Shown: in pieces, positions 24,931 to 36,462 of the stretch
Layout: every line of letters begins with the position of its first letter
Position numbering within the stretch: the stretch's first letter is position 1
Assembly (NCBI GenBank): GCA_028023455.1
Contig: JAQFVV010012395.1
Span: 4,216,001-4,280,000 of the forward strand
Length of the DNA stretch: 64,000 nucleotides
Source of the DNA: Epiperipatus broadwayi
Lineage: Eukaryota; Onychophora; Udeonychophora; Euonychophora; Peripatidae
Direction of reading: 5' to 3'
Notes under the pieces: model-generated
The model's database searches: none
Told to the model about the DNA's origin: nothing
The model's input: only the letters and a program-made list of their open reading frames with translations
Position numbers and translations under genes: made by a program

Positions 24931-24982
24931 ACTGGGCCAACTAAAGAGGGTTGGTTCAGCATAAAATGTATCTGGGGGTCAT
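24931..24982 (+). ncRNA. Degenerate hammerhead-like motif HHR2c
   Basis: Plus strand: CUGGGCCAA, CUAAAGA, GGGUUGGUUCAGC, AUAAAA, UGUAUC, UGGGGGUC. It is homologous to HHR2b, with G5 and G12 lost. The GUAUC and UGGG pieces after the core help define the family consensus. Confidence 0.4.
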
Positions 24983-25057
24983 TTGTGTTTTATTATGTCT
25001 TTATTCATATGTTTTCAAAAGAATGTATGGTGATGTGAAGATTATTTAATATGTTTA

Positions 25058-25190
25058 TAAAAGATTTTAAATAATCTCTACTTTAATAAAGGATTAATGA
25101 TAATCATTACTCTAGTTACCTAGAGTGGAATGTAACAAAGTTGTGGGTGGAGAATATTTGATACTTGTAAAACAAAATATAACAATTTAT
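25058..25190 (+). repeat. Duplicate of fold-back interior
   Basis: It matches 24772-24922 in direct orientation: TAATCATTACT, GTGGA..ATGT.A..GTTGTGGGTG and TACTTGTAAA.CAAAAT.TAACAATTTA. This suggests either an earlier insertion of the same family or a local duplication. Confidence 0.55.
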
Positions 25191-25199
25191 TATTTAAAT

Positions 25200-25990
25200 A
25201 TTTCACAAATACGCAACCATTCACAAAACAAGATTTCCTGTACATCAAACGTTATATGACAATACAACTACAATTGCTAAATCTTTTCTTTTAATTGATT
25301 GAAAATCAGTCCATGAGTTTCCAATCCTCTGATTATGATAATTAAAATTAATTTTTGAGATTTGAAGGATCTAAGATCAATAATATATAAATATGAAAGC
25401 TATGTAAAAGAACAACTTCCCTTCCGGATCTTTGTCATTTTTCTATTTCATTCCTGTGCTCTAATTTTATAAAAATTTGAGCATATTACCGCATCCATTG
25501 AAGATTTTATTTCATTAATGATATTATTATAATTGATATTTCAAACAAAAAAATAATTACTTAAAATGATATGTTTAAAGAATCAAAAATGAAATTTTTA
25601 TATGTATAAAATATATTCATAATATTCAATTACATAAAATAAGAGATCTCTACTCTAGCGTCATCTATTGCAAGTTTGAGTAATCAATGATTATCAGTTA
25701 GTAATCCATTGAATTCTCCAACTGTAAATGGTTTTCTCATTTGCAACAAATAATGCATGAGTAAAGATCTCATCTATATAATACTGTAATAAGCTAAAGA
25801 TTCGCATTGTTTTATAGATTCAATTTCAGTTTGTTATTATTCACAAATTTTCTTTAAATTTTATAAAATAATAAAAATCATGATTGAAAGTAGCAAATTA
25901 TGACAAATGTTATCCAAAATAATAAAATTAATATTTAAATCCAGAAATAAGTTGAATATATTTCAAAAGTATTAATACTTTTTCAGTCTT
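25200..25990. other. Non-coding AT-rich stretch
   Basis: Nothing recognisable beyond base composition. Confidence 0.45.
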
Positions 25991-25999
25991 TCTCCTCCA

Positions 26000-26990
26000 G
26001 TGTTTAACAAATATAAGGAATCACATAAAGTATTCATTTTTAAAGAGATAAAGAAGTACCTTCATCTAAAAATCTTCCCATACTTTCTATCACAATCTGT
26101 CTAATATCAATCAATAGTAAATCTCTATTAGTAGTCTCCTTTGGACAAATGATCCTAGTAGCAAAAATTGTCAATGGCTTCTATATCTTTATTATCAATT
26201 TTAAAATTATTCCTGTCATCATAATCTTCCATCTTTTTCATATTCATCCAAAATTCCATTTTATTCTGCTCTCTAACGTTCCTAATAAGAGTCTTTAGAT
26301 TTTGTTTTAGCTATGTCATCACATATCTATAGTTGTTATTTCTTCCAACAATCTTGAACCCACATTTATCTTTGCCTCATATGGTTCCCTCATTATATAT
26401 TCAGTATACAAGGAGAATAGTTCAGGTAAAATATGTAGATTTAACCTTTCATCAATTTGAAAGTATCTGATTTGTCAGAGCTTATTTTATCTTAGCTTCT
26501 AATCTAACATAGATTTCTCATAAAAAACAATTTAATATTCTACCATCCTACTTTCCTAAGAACATTTCATATTATAGTCTATAAAGCATATATTGAATTT
26601 TCTCCAGTATTCTTTTATCTTTTTGATTATCCATCATATGGTAATATATCTTGTTTTAAGACCTTTCCAGAAACAGCTTGCTTAGCTGACAGTTCTCTTT
26701 CAATGCAAGCCTATTTTGATTTTTAGATAATCTTAATTGCAAATGATATAAGAAATAAGGTATCTTTAAGAAATTAATTGACATAATTTGGTCACTACTT
26801 TGATTCTGTTCATTTTTATAAAATTTCTGGTATGATGCAGTGCTATAACTTTCTGTTCACTTAGTTTTTCACAATGTCAAAGGTGAACTCATTGTCCATT
26901 TGAAAGGGTTTCTCTTTGTAGATGATTTCATCAATTTTTCTCCTCAATCATTGCAAAAATTATACAAGCTTTTCCTTCTCCATTTCATTT
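26000..26990 (-). pseudogene. Heavily decayed LINE reverse transcriptase
   Basis: Minus-strand translation in shifting frames shows RT-like blocks in the right order: a segment like SDTFKLMKG then YFLNYSPCILNI and GNHMR..R matching the conserved stretch before the YADD box, then KIDNKDIEAIDNF, and a later LSLKMNTLCDSL. Almost every block is broken by stops, and the catalytic aspartates cannot be placed with certainty. The clade is unclear; it is older than the LINE copies at 9.9-11.5 and 51.3-54.2 kb. Confidence 0.5.
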
Positions 26991-27479
26991 GTTTTTTCTT
27001 AATCTGTAAAATTGAAAATATATATACAAATTCTTTTTGAATAATAAATCACAGATAAGTGTGTACACACATTTAGACTGGGTTGTGGAATGTGAAGATA
27101 AGAAGTGATTTAAAATTGTTTTCCTTAAATAAAATCAGAAGTTTCTGTATGGTTCTATAGTGATGTATTTAGAAATGCTCTGTGGTAAACTTATTAGTCA
27201 AGATTGACACTTTGTTCTGGATTATGTACCAGTGTAGTTCAACAATTAAGATATCAGACTTCTATTGAAATTAATTGCTACCACATCAGATACCATATAA
27301 AAATATTAAAAACAAAGTAATCCTGGCACAGATTTATCAATTGAAAGATGGACATCTTGGATTAAGCTAATATCATCTAAAAAGAAAATTTTGTGTGAAG
27401 TGAAATGTGATGGATTCCAACAAACACACATATATGTATATATAAAAATAATCCCAGTACTTAATGCTAAACCGAAATA

Positions 27480-27630
27480 AATATCCAAATATTAAATCAC
27501 CCCGCATGACTAAGAAATCAGCACTGCCCTCTGTGAAATAAATATATAAGTATATTAGAGTATTATGTATTTTTTCAGAGGACTGTGCTGAATTTCTTAG
27601 CTATGTGGGGTGATTTAATATTTGGATATA
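27480..27630. mobile_element. Hairpin MITE (~52-bp arms)
   Basis: The left arm TATCCAAATATTAAATCACC..GCATGACTAAGAAATCAGCACTG..CTCTG is repeated inverted at 27574-27630. The spacer is about 40 bp and AT-rich. Confidence 0.75.
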
Positions 27631-28095
27631 TAACTGATTCACGGAACAATCAAACCCAAAAATATTACTAAGATAATTTACAAGCCAGATCCCCAAAAAA
27701 TCATTTAAGAATAGTTGCAAATAATGCCCACCTTTTCTTATATCAACACCAATTTATTTGTCAGATATAAATGATTTGCTAATTAACACTAACATTAACT
27801 TTCAGTCTTTTCAAAGTATCAATTGTTGATTTATTACTATATAACATATTGGAAGCCAGAAAAAAATAAGGTCATTTTTTATCTTAGAGACTGACATTGA
27901 TATAAGAAAAGATGGCCATTATTTGCATGAGTATCTAAATTATTCTTTGAGGATTTGATTTCAAATTAGCTCAGTAATATCTTCAGACTTGATTGTTCTA
28001 TGAGTAGGTTATATTAACTATGTTACATATTTGAAAAGCTGTAAAATTATTTCCTATCATTAGAAAATATATATATTTATTTATGCATGTATATA

Positions 28096-28189
28096 ACACA
28101 ATTACTTTTCTATAAAGCTGCTTTAATATTTCAACCAGGCAATCTGTTGGTTGAAATATTAAAGCAGTTTAATAGAGAAGTAATTGTGT
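28096..28189. mobile_element. Hairpin MITE (42-bp arms)
   Basis: Arms ACACAATTACTT and inner TTTAATATTTCAACCA are inverted at 28148-28189 with a 10-bp loop. The inner ends contain UGGUUGAAAUAUU, the same 13-mer as the hammerhead-like arms at 62.9 and 63.15 kb, so it may be the 3' half of that motif family. Confidence 0.7.
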
Positions 28190-28331
28190 GTCTTTTCTTT
28201 TATTAGTATTTTTTATATTTCTTTGAGTTAGTTCATATATTTATTAGAGTTAGTTCATGTATATATATAAATGTAATTATATAATTAAATATTTATAAAT
28301 ATAGTAATCAGATATATTTTTAAAATTTTAT

Positions 28332-28380
28332 CCACTTAGTAGCGCTTTCAACTATCCTTGTAGTCTTTGTCAACTAACAC
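28332..28380 (-). ncRNA. Hammerhead-like motif HHR7, downstream of the PLE ORF
   Basis: Minus strand from 28380: GUGUUAG, UUGACAA, A, GACUA-CAAGGA-UAGUU, GAAA, AGCGCU (self-complementary, shares A15.1), A17, then CUAAGUGG. Stem II pairs over 5 bp with one G-U. Stem I GUUAG/CUAA(G) pairs over 4 bp. C3 is U and G8 is A, so this copy is probably inactive. It begins 10 nt after the stop codon of the PLE fragment on the same strand, the place where PLE hammerheads are known to sit. Confidence 0.55.
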
Positions 28381-28389
28381 TTTGAAAGG

Positions 28390-29163
28390 CTAACCTTCCC
28401 ACAATTCTGTGATCTTAATGTTTGCTGCCTGCCTGTTAATTAAGTCATGTTTGCATTTGTATATTAGCATAGTTTCTTTTATTTTTCTTCTGTTGTTATT
28501 TTTTTCAATTTGCAATATTTTAACATTGTTGTAATTGAAGTTAAAACCATAAATACATGAGTTATTATGGTCGTGAAAAATGGATGCTGAAACATTATTA
28601 TCTACTTTGCAATTGTGATTCGATTTCTGAACTCTTTTTAACAACAGCAAGTGCTCTTTAATTCTTTTTTCCAATGTACATCTCGATTCACCTATATATC
28701 CACTACCACATCTACATATCCATTTATAAATGATACAATTTTGATTTATAAATGAGGTTTTATCTTTAGAATTATTTATTAATTTGTTTAATGTAGGAGG
28801 TGTGTAAAATGCAATATCACATATACCTTTATAAATCTTCCTTATAAAATTTACTTGATCATTCGAAATGCATGATACTGATATCCATATTTTTTTATTA
28901 GTAGGAGGATCAATATTTTTATTAAAATTTTTATTCTTATATCTTGTATTAAAATCTTTAATAACATTTTATATATCATTATAATTGTAACCAACATTTA
29001 ACAATTCATTTGAATATATTTCAATATTTTTGCCTTTATCCCATAAATATTTGCAAAGACTATTATTTCTAAATAAGAAAGACTTCAAACCTGCCATTTT
29101 ATGTGACATTTGCACTGTTGATTTATATATATACAAGCAGACATAAGAAAAATTGAAAAACAA
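28390..29163 (-). pseudogene. Penelope-like element C-terminal fragment with GIY-YIG endonuclease
   Basis: One minus-strand frame runs through this region with a single internal TAA near 28966. The N-terminal portion (AGLKSFLFRNNSLCKYLW) and PPTLNKLI lead into CIIYKWICRCGSGYIGES, then TLEKRIKEHL: a Cys pair followed by the GIY-YIG-type core (here GSGYIG) and the R..EH of the nuclease helix. The C-terminal KIKETMLIYKCKHDLINR matches the usual end of PLE endonuclease domains with its conserved glutamate and NR. PLEs couple a telomerase-like RT to this nuclease. The RT is absent, since the sequence right of about 29160 is unrelated, so the copy is 5' truncated. The identification is by motif only. 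Confidence 0.75.
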
Positions 29164-29169
29164 AAATAA

Positions 29170-31360
29170 TTTTTATTTTGTAATTCTGATATAAAATATA
29201 CAATAAAATCATTTTACAATCATAAAATTTAAAATACTTCAATTACAAAAAAATTTAATTAAAATTAAAACTTTACATCAACTTTTCTGAGATTTTTTTT
29301 TTCTTACAAATACCTTTGTCAATCCAATTTCGAACATTCATCTTAATTCCAGTCAATTTTAGCCAAAATAATAGTATTTTGATACCTTAATTTGTTTTAT
29401 ACTCACCATATACTGACATGAACTTTTAAGAGTCTTAAATAATCTTCCATTGTCTCTGTGATCCTATGGAAGGCGGATTTCAACAAACTTCATTAAAAGC
29501 CTATGCACTGGGCCTTGTGATCAAATATCTGTTGATCACTTTTTGTCTCAAGATGAAACTGACATATCATCATCGCAAACAATTAACAATCACTGCAATT
29601 AAAACAAGTTAATATATTGTTAATTAAATAAATTTGATCAAAACTCATAATTACTAAGATATTTGTTTTGTATGATTCAAAACTGCAAATAAAACTTTTT
29701 ATCCAAAAAATTATATTTTAAAAGTTTTTGTGGAAAACAAATTTGCGAAAAAAAAAAAATAGCAAAATTTATATTCAAGTTAAAAAATTCCATTAATTTA
29801 ATATTGATATTTTATTTATTAATATCTTCTAACCATTTTTGCATTGTTTAAAATATAAATTCAAAATATAATTCACTTTATTATTATCATAAATATCTTC
29901 AGCTTCAATGCAAAACTTGTTTTGATATCACATTACTATTTTTTGGTCCTATACTTTAAATTCCATAATTTCTGTTTCATTTACTTAGTAAATTTTTTAT
30001 CCCATTCTCTGAATTCTGTATGTCTAATATACTATTGTTATGTTTGTCTGATTGTTATATGAAGAGAATGAAATGTTCTTTTGATATTTTTATTATTTAT
30101 TTCAATCAATTCAGTTCAAACATCTCTTCTAATAAATCTAATCAAAAATTATTTTAGAAATTAAGTTTCTTTCCGTAAACTATAATCCACCAAACATTTT
30201 AAAAGTGACAACCACCCATTTCTCCATGTATAGCACCTGCTATCCACATATCTCCCCCCAAAATCACATCTACCCATTTCTTTTTGAATCTTATTCAAAG
30301 ATTAATAGTCCATATGAAAGATATATTCTTTTCCTTTTATTTGACACCATATCTATTATAAACAAGAAATGCCAATTTTTTTAAACATTATTATTATTAT
30401 AAAATCTTTTCCCCTTTTAATGTATAATTTAGATTCTGTTTTATTACTAATTTTAATCCTTAAATAAGAATTTTATTTCTTTAAAAAAAAAAAAAACAGA
30501 CACATTTTTCATAATGCATTTTTTTACAATGCTTTATTTAATTTATGAATTTCAACTGACTAGAAGTCTTCTAAAAATATTTGACATATCTTTCACCTAT
30601 TTCTGGTAAAAGGTATTTCAAATATGGTGAAAGATATCTCAAATATCTGAAGAAGACAGTCAAAATTGGCATAAATAAAACATTATAAAACATGCATTGT
30701 AAGAAGTGTGACTTTCGTACAGATTTAGTAGAAGCAATGCAGTAAGAGTCGAAAAAATGTAAATATTTTTTTTTTGCATCGTATATAAAGTATTTTCCAT
30801 TCATTGTTCTCATTCATTAATCTATTATCAATATCTTAGTTTTTTTTCTTGACTAAATTTAATATTTATTTTTGCTTCCTTTTCTATATAAACCTAACAT
30901 ATTCATCACTTCTTTTTCATTAGCTAATGGAATAATATCATTTATAATAGAATAATGTTACTATCCAGTATGTTTCGTTATATCTCAACCTAGGTATGCT
31001 ATACTACTACATATTCATTTTCTAGTTCCCTTACAAATAATACAGTATAAATGATGGAGAACAATCTTGTTGAACGTCTATTTTCTTGATATAGCAAAGT
31101 AATAAATATCATCTGGTGTTATAATTTATTATGACCTGAAATGACTACTCAATAGCAGAAACAATGAATTAAGTACGAGACTTGATATTTGTCAGCAATT
31201 TGCCGTGATTGCTCCGATATAGATTTTGCATGATTTAACAAAAACTAACTAATTTTTTTTTTTTTTTTAAACAAAATTTAGCATATAAACAAATGGGAGC
31301 ATTTAAATAGTCTCCATTAACTCATTATAAATATAAGTTACATATAATAGTCCAATTCGG
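29170..31360. other. Non-coding AT-rich stretch
   Basis: Homopolymer A or T runs at 29750, 30484 and 31253. No gene or family-level repeat recognised. Confidence 0.5.
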
Positions 31361-31374
31361 AATTGTAAATTATG

Positions 31375-31440
31375 ACAATGCAATATTCTCATGACCAATG
31401 TCAGAAGAATCATCTTCATCAGTTCTGGTAATCCCTAAAC
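31375..31440 (-). other. Candidate terminal coding exon
   Basis: On the minus strand a T-rich acceptor (TTGTTGTTGTTTAG) ends at about 31441. It is followed by an open phase-1 frame reading ITRTDEDDSSDIGHENIALS and a stop. The acidic, low-hydrophobicity peptide looks coding. It lies 1.5 kb downstream of the PIGM stop, but the phase does not fit the only donor-like site (GAG then GTTAGT) in the last PIGM exon. It may be the end of an unseen gene or chance. Confidence 0.25.
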
Positions 31441-32360
31441 AACAACAACGAAAATTCAAAATAAACTTGAATTTTATTTTTATTAAGCAGATTTTACTTG
31501 CTTTATTTTCAAGTGTAAAATTAGAATGACATAAAAACATTGTTCTGAAATTAGAGTGTTTATTCAAAGATATTTAACGTTTTTGGATACTCTACTGTAT
31601 ATTCACTTAATGCACATTTTATGATTAATAAAAAAAATTCTCTAGTCATCAAAAAACAGTAAATATTGACCAAATTCTAAAACACATCTGCTTTATTTAT
31701 ATATACTAAACATTGACTTAAAAAAAAAAAAGAAAAATAGTTAATTTTGATTTCTAACATGATATAGATATTAAAACATTAATATTTTTAATAAACTAAA
31801 GATCAGCTTTTCAAGCTAATTCACATGCGCTTTATGAATCTTAAAAATAAATTAATACTTTCACTTCGAACACAAGATAAAGTCTTTGCGAAAGAATAGA
31901 ATGAATCCACCTAATCTTTCAACCCACTTAAGTATGGGCAAATCTTAAGCACTGGAAATGAAAGTGTGAAGATAAACCAATCACTTTAAATTACTTTTTA
32001 CTATGTCTGAATGAATGATGCCTACGAAATTTTTTAAAATTTACGATACGTCATTCTTAAATGAAACTAAACATATGTAAATAAGACATGTCTCATTAAT
32101 ATTTTTAATTTATTGTATATAGTGCAGATTTTAAACATTAATATTTTGAAATAAATATAACTATATATTGGACCATAAATAAAGGTAGGATTCCACCTCT
32201 ATTGTTAAAAGGAGGTTGCCTTGACAACAGGTTGAGAAGGTTGATTGTTATTGATATTGGGATTGAAGTATTATAACTTTATCTTTCCTATTGTATTGCC
32301 AAACCCATGTAATATTAATAACATCTATGTTGTTTATTATTTTTACAATGCTTTTTTTAT

Positions 32361-32410
32361 AGCCTAACATAATAGTTTCGATTGCCTCAGCAATCTTCTT
32401 CAGAACTATA
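32361..32410 (-). ncRNA. Hammerhead-like motif HHR6, about 500 nt 3' of the PIGM stop
   Basis: Minus strand: UAUAGUU (stem I), CUGAAGA, one extra A, GAUUGC-UGAG-GCAAUC (perfect 6-bp stem II), GAAAC, then UAUUAU, GUU, AGGCUAUA. Removing the 6-nt UAUUAU would give the GAAACGUUAG form seen at 12.4 kb. Stem I can pair UAUAG.UU with AGGCUAUA over 7 bp with one bulged G. The core is intact, but stem III and the cleavage triplet are disrupted by the insert. It is sense relative to PIGM and could be in its 3' UTR if that is long. Confidence 0.55.
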
Positions 32411-32912
32411 GCAAGCATAATACAAATACATGAATATATAATTTTACATTTTATATATATCTTATAATCATATTACCCTTTAATATATTATACATTTTAC
32501 TCTTTTTTATATTCTATATTTATCAATTAATACTTCCTATAATCATATATATATATTATTTTTATTTCATTTATTTTTACTTTTACTCTTATTAATCTTT
32601 TAAATATTTAACTCTAACATTATATCTTTTATACTTTACATATATATTGGGATTGTCTAAGTGTTGACTGATGTTAATTATTATTTTAATTTATTGTATA
32701 AAAATGCATATACACTAAATTCTCTGTTCAAGTATGGTATGAGAACACAGATAACCAAACAATAGTATTTAATCATCATCATTTAAATCTGCACCATAAA
32801 CTTTAATTAGCTCTGTTCATTATTATGTGAATAAAATAATTTAAATTTTTTAAAATTATTACTATATATTTAATGGAATATATTTGCAAACAAAAATCAA
32901 TTAACAATTTAA

Positions 32913-33071
32913 TTAGCACCTACTAACCTCTCTCGACACCTTGAAGTGTGTGATAAATGAAGCTGTGATAAACGTATTGACAATAAAGAACACTACACCT
33001 GCCAACCAAATCATAAGAAAGGTATTCCATCCCCAAAACTCTAAACAATAAGCTGGCAGCAACCATAATCC
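32913..33071 (-). CDS. PIGM: PIGM, last coding exon (C-terminus)
   Basis: The acceptor TTATTCCAG precedes the exon. In phase with exon 43567-43668 it reads GLWLLPAYCLEFWGWNTFLM, then IWLAGVVFFIVNTFI and THFKVSRE, ending at TAA (32913-32915). This matches the final luminal loop and last membrane helix of GPI mannosyltransferase I (LAPAY.LEF.G.NTF..IWLAG..F). The tail after THFK is short, about 10 residues. A GTTAGT donor-like site after GAG leaves a small possibility of a further exon. An ATTAAA hexamer lies about 50 nt downstream; no strong AATAAA was seen nearby. Confidence 0.88.
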   Translation of the reverse strand, partial: GLWLLPAYCLEFWGWNTFLMIWLAGVVFFIVNTFITASFITHFKVSREVSRC

Positions 33072-33254
33072 CTGGAATAAAAGAATTTACATATTTAATG
33101 CAAATAAACATTTTTATTGGTGTTAAAAATACACATGTTGAAAATTATACTTTAATTAATATCATTAATATTCTGTGTTTTTCTTTTCTCCTGTAAATTA
33201 AATTCAAAGAATTATATCAACGCTCTAAAACTCTTTAATTACTATTATATTGTT

Positions 33255-34560
33255 TATTTTTATTCAATCATTCATTTCAACACTATCAATCTACTGTAGG
33301 ATAAAAATCTCTCCAAATTTAATCCAGTTCCTACAATCTCTGGCCTCTCTTTTTAAAAATAGCAAACTTTTTTATTTTATTTGTCTATCTCACATGTAGT
33401 CTCTTCCTAGGTTTTTTACAATCCCTTAGGATCTAATTTAAACCTTCAATGTCTATCTATTATCATGTGTTCTAACAATATGTCCGGTCCAATTCCATTT
33501 CAGACTCTTGATTCTTTCAATGATGTCAATAATACATACTCTCACAGTGTATTTTGTTTTCAATCTCTTCTTATTACTCCTAATATACATCTCTTCATAA
33601 TGAATGGCTGAAAACTCTGCATTGTTCTTTTGTCAAATGTCCAAATCCAGATTGCATAAATAAAAAATGGTAAAACATATTTATTTAAAATCTTCCTTTT
33701 CAAATACATAGGTATATTTTCTTTTAATATTAAAAAATTTCTATCAAAATCAATCTATCCAAGTTTAATTTTATGATTAATTTCATCCAATATGTTTCCA
33801 TCTGCATTAATAATCTAATCAAAGTATTTCAAGTTGTTAACTTCTTCTACTTCATCATTATTAATGCTTATGTTCTTCTTTTGAGAAAACAATTGAATAT
33901 TATTTTAGTCTTTTTAGCATAATCTTTAGTCCTCCTTGACTTAGTTTTACTTGACAATTCTTGCAACCTTTCCTGAGGCTCTAAGGCATTACTTTAAAAA
34001 AACAAACAACTATATCAACATCAAAATCTAGATGACTTACTCCCCCTCCCAAGGTGGATCCCATCTTTTTCTGGTAGTACTGGCTTGTGTTCTTGAATTG
34101 AGAGTTCCACGTGCAGTCATTATTGCATCTGATTGGCTGTCACATAAGCATTTTTAAAGCGCTTCTGTTGAAGGTTTTAGCCTTTCACGTTATTAAAATA
34201 CTTTTTGTAAAAATGGCTGTAAAAAGTTTTGAAGATTATAAATCATCCTGTTGCACATCCTTTTCAATATTAATCATCTTAGTATCACTATGGAATCTAA
34301 TCATTATTATTGCATTGTGATAAATGATCTTCAGAATATGACAACATCCTGGGTCTATCTTGATGATCCAATGCTTTAATCATTACAGAAATGCTTATAG
34401 AAATAAATGCCTTTTCATAATATAAAGCCAAAGCATAATGTTAACTCATATTCATTGGTCCTTTCTATTACTTCTCATAATACATGGATGTGATCCACTG
34501 TGCTAAAACCATTTTTAAATCCAGCTTGTACTTTTGGTTGGAATCTTTATGATAATCACA
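33255..34560 (-). pseudogene. RTE/BovB-like LINE copy, decayed, with internal insertion
   Basis: The minus-strand sequence is clearly homologous to the element at 9.93-11.54 kb: the pieces corresponding to GFSTVDHI..LREVIERTNEYEL, NIEKD, NNDEVEEVNN, DEINHKIKLG, YAIW and IERIKS appear in the same order with many frameshifts. Between about 34020 and 34195 a segment not found in the other copy replaces part of the RT (CCTCCCAAGGTGGATCCC on the plus strand). It lies in the third visible PIGM intron, in the same orientation as PIGM. Confidence 0.65.
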
Positions 34561-35691
34561 TTTTACATATATCACAAATATGTATCAAATCCTATGAGGC
34601 TTATAGCTATGATGAACTAACAGACTCACAGTTAAAGGATCCAGGATCAATTCTCAGCTGAATTATAGCAAATTTTTAAAAAAAAATCTCAATTCAGTCA
34701 AATAAATAGAACTGTTGTGCCCACTCTTCTATCATCCATCATTTAATATTGGTTGGTAAATGTGAATTAAGTATTCTTAGTTGAAAAATATAAGCCTCAG
34801 TATAATCTAGATTGGTTATATAAGCACTGACCATATAAAAAAAACACTAATGTAATAAAGTTTCCATCATCATGCTAGAGTTGTCACATTTCAAGGGGCA
34901 CTAAGCCTATGATTAAACTTTATCTGAATATATTGGCAACTATGAGTTATTAGAAATTATCATAAGATTAAAAAATACAATTAAAATTGAACTAAACATA
35001 AATGATTAGAAAATTCTTGATTTTACATTAATACAATAGTCAAATATGTTTAAAATACATATACACCTGGGTCTGTTTTTACGTGGACTTATTTAACACG
35101 ATTTTGAAGTTACGCGATTCGTGTTTCACCGGAAGTCGAAGTCCAATAATGCGCTATTACTTTAAATAATAAATTTCGCGCACTTACGTTATATTGAAAG
35201 TAATAGCACATTATTGGAATTCGACTTTCATCTTAGTAATTTCAATATTTTCAGTGCTTTATAATAGTAAGATTTTATGCAATAATAAAATTAAAATCAT
35301 GATTTCCACATTTTATGTATATACACATTAAATTTTACAAGATTATAATGTAAATTTGTTCAAACATTGTGCGTGTTAATTTTGCATTTTAAATCACATT
35401 CTGTTTTTGCTTTTTAAAGAAGAACATAATCAATTATTAATCATTTAGTGTTTAGCAAGTTTATTTTTAAAAGGTCAGTAATAGCAGTGAAACGAAATTT
35501 GATTTTTAAACGGAATTGAAAATTAAAAAATTAAAGACAAAAATAAGAATTTAATTTTTAGTTGTTAGTTTTAATTAAATTTTTCCCAGCAGTGGTGAAT
35601 AAATGTCTTTTTATTATCGTAAGTCTAAGTTCATAAACAATTAATAAAATCATCATCTCAAAGATTAATTACGTTGTCACCAGAAATCCAT

Positions 35692-36428
35692 TTGCTTTGT
35701 ATTCACATGTAACAAATTAAATAAATAAAAAGATTTTTACTACAAATAGAATACAGCAATTTATTTATATTTTAGTTTATAACAATTTTGAGTTCACAAC
35801 ACATATAAGAAATTATAAACATAATCGCATGTCCGATTTCCCCACTAACAGTTCTATTCTAAGATGGCCGGTTTGCCAAAACCTCTTCTTAAAGTCTATT
35901 AATATTTTAATTATTCCGTATTCTAAAATTAGCCATTTTAGGCGTACAAAAATAATAATAAGATCGAGAAGATCTGTAATTACCTATACGGATCTTGGAA
36001 CCTTCAGACTCCGCTAGTTCTGGGTTATACTTCCGTTGTTCGTATATCCCTTTCTCTATATAAAGATTCCCACTCCGGTTACACAGCAAGCTGGAAATAT
36101 TCTGTGTTTTAAAATTACCCGGCTTCGCTTTCTTTTTCTCCTTTGTTCTGCTTTCACTTGATCCTTATCAATCCTTTTAATTAATTAATTGTACTTTCGT
36201 TTTTAATTAGAAATCGTTACTTTACTTCAATTAGTAAATCCTTATTTTAGACTTTAATTAGTGAATGTTTGATTTAAATTTTAATTAATGTTATCATATA
36301 AAACAATCTATCTTATTTCCGTATTTTAATCAAAACCCCCATAACGTTTTTTACTTGTATTTTTAAAATCTGCCTTTTTATTTTTACTTCTGGAGTACAC
36401 TATTATTATTATTATTCCAAATACTATA
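35692..36428 (-). repeat. Gypsy 3' LTR
   Basis: 737 bp, matching 40372-41112. A polypurine tract (AAGGGGAGGAAT on the minus strand, 36429-36440) abuts it on the internal side, which marks it as the 3' LTR. Confidence 0.92.
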
Positions 36429-36462
36429 ATTCCTCCCCTTACTCCAGAAATATAAATGTCAC

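Larger units (their letters stand above)
24486..25053. mobile_element. Fold-back element, hammerhead family 2
   Basis: Left-arm blocks TTAAATAATCTCCAT, ATATGAATAAAGACA, TGAACCAGCACTCATCAG and AGTAAATTGTTATATTTTGA are repeated inverted in the right arm up to 25053. Each arm contains a family 2 hammerhead-like motif (24563-24610 minus; 24931-24982 plus). The spacer is about 150 bp. A further direct duplicate of the inner segment lies at 25058-25190. Confidence 0.7.

Noticed and set aside
35829-36089. ORFs of about 60 codons in the LTRs, repeated at 40509-40769
   Set aside because: They are present in both LTRs because the LTRs are repeats; no gag or pol homology and differing at few bases, as expected for non-coding LTR.
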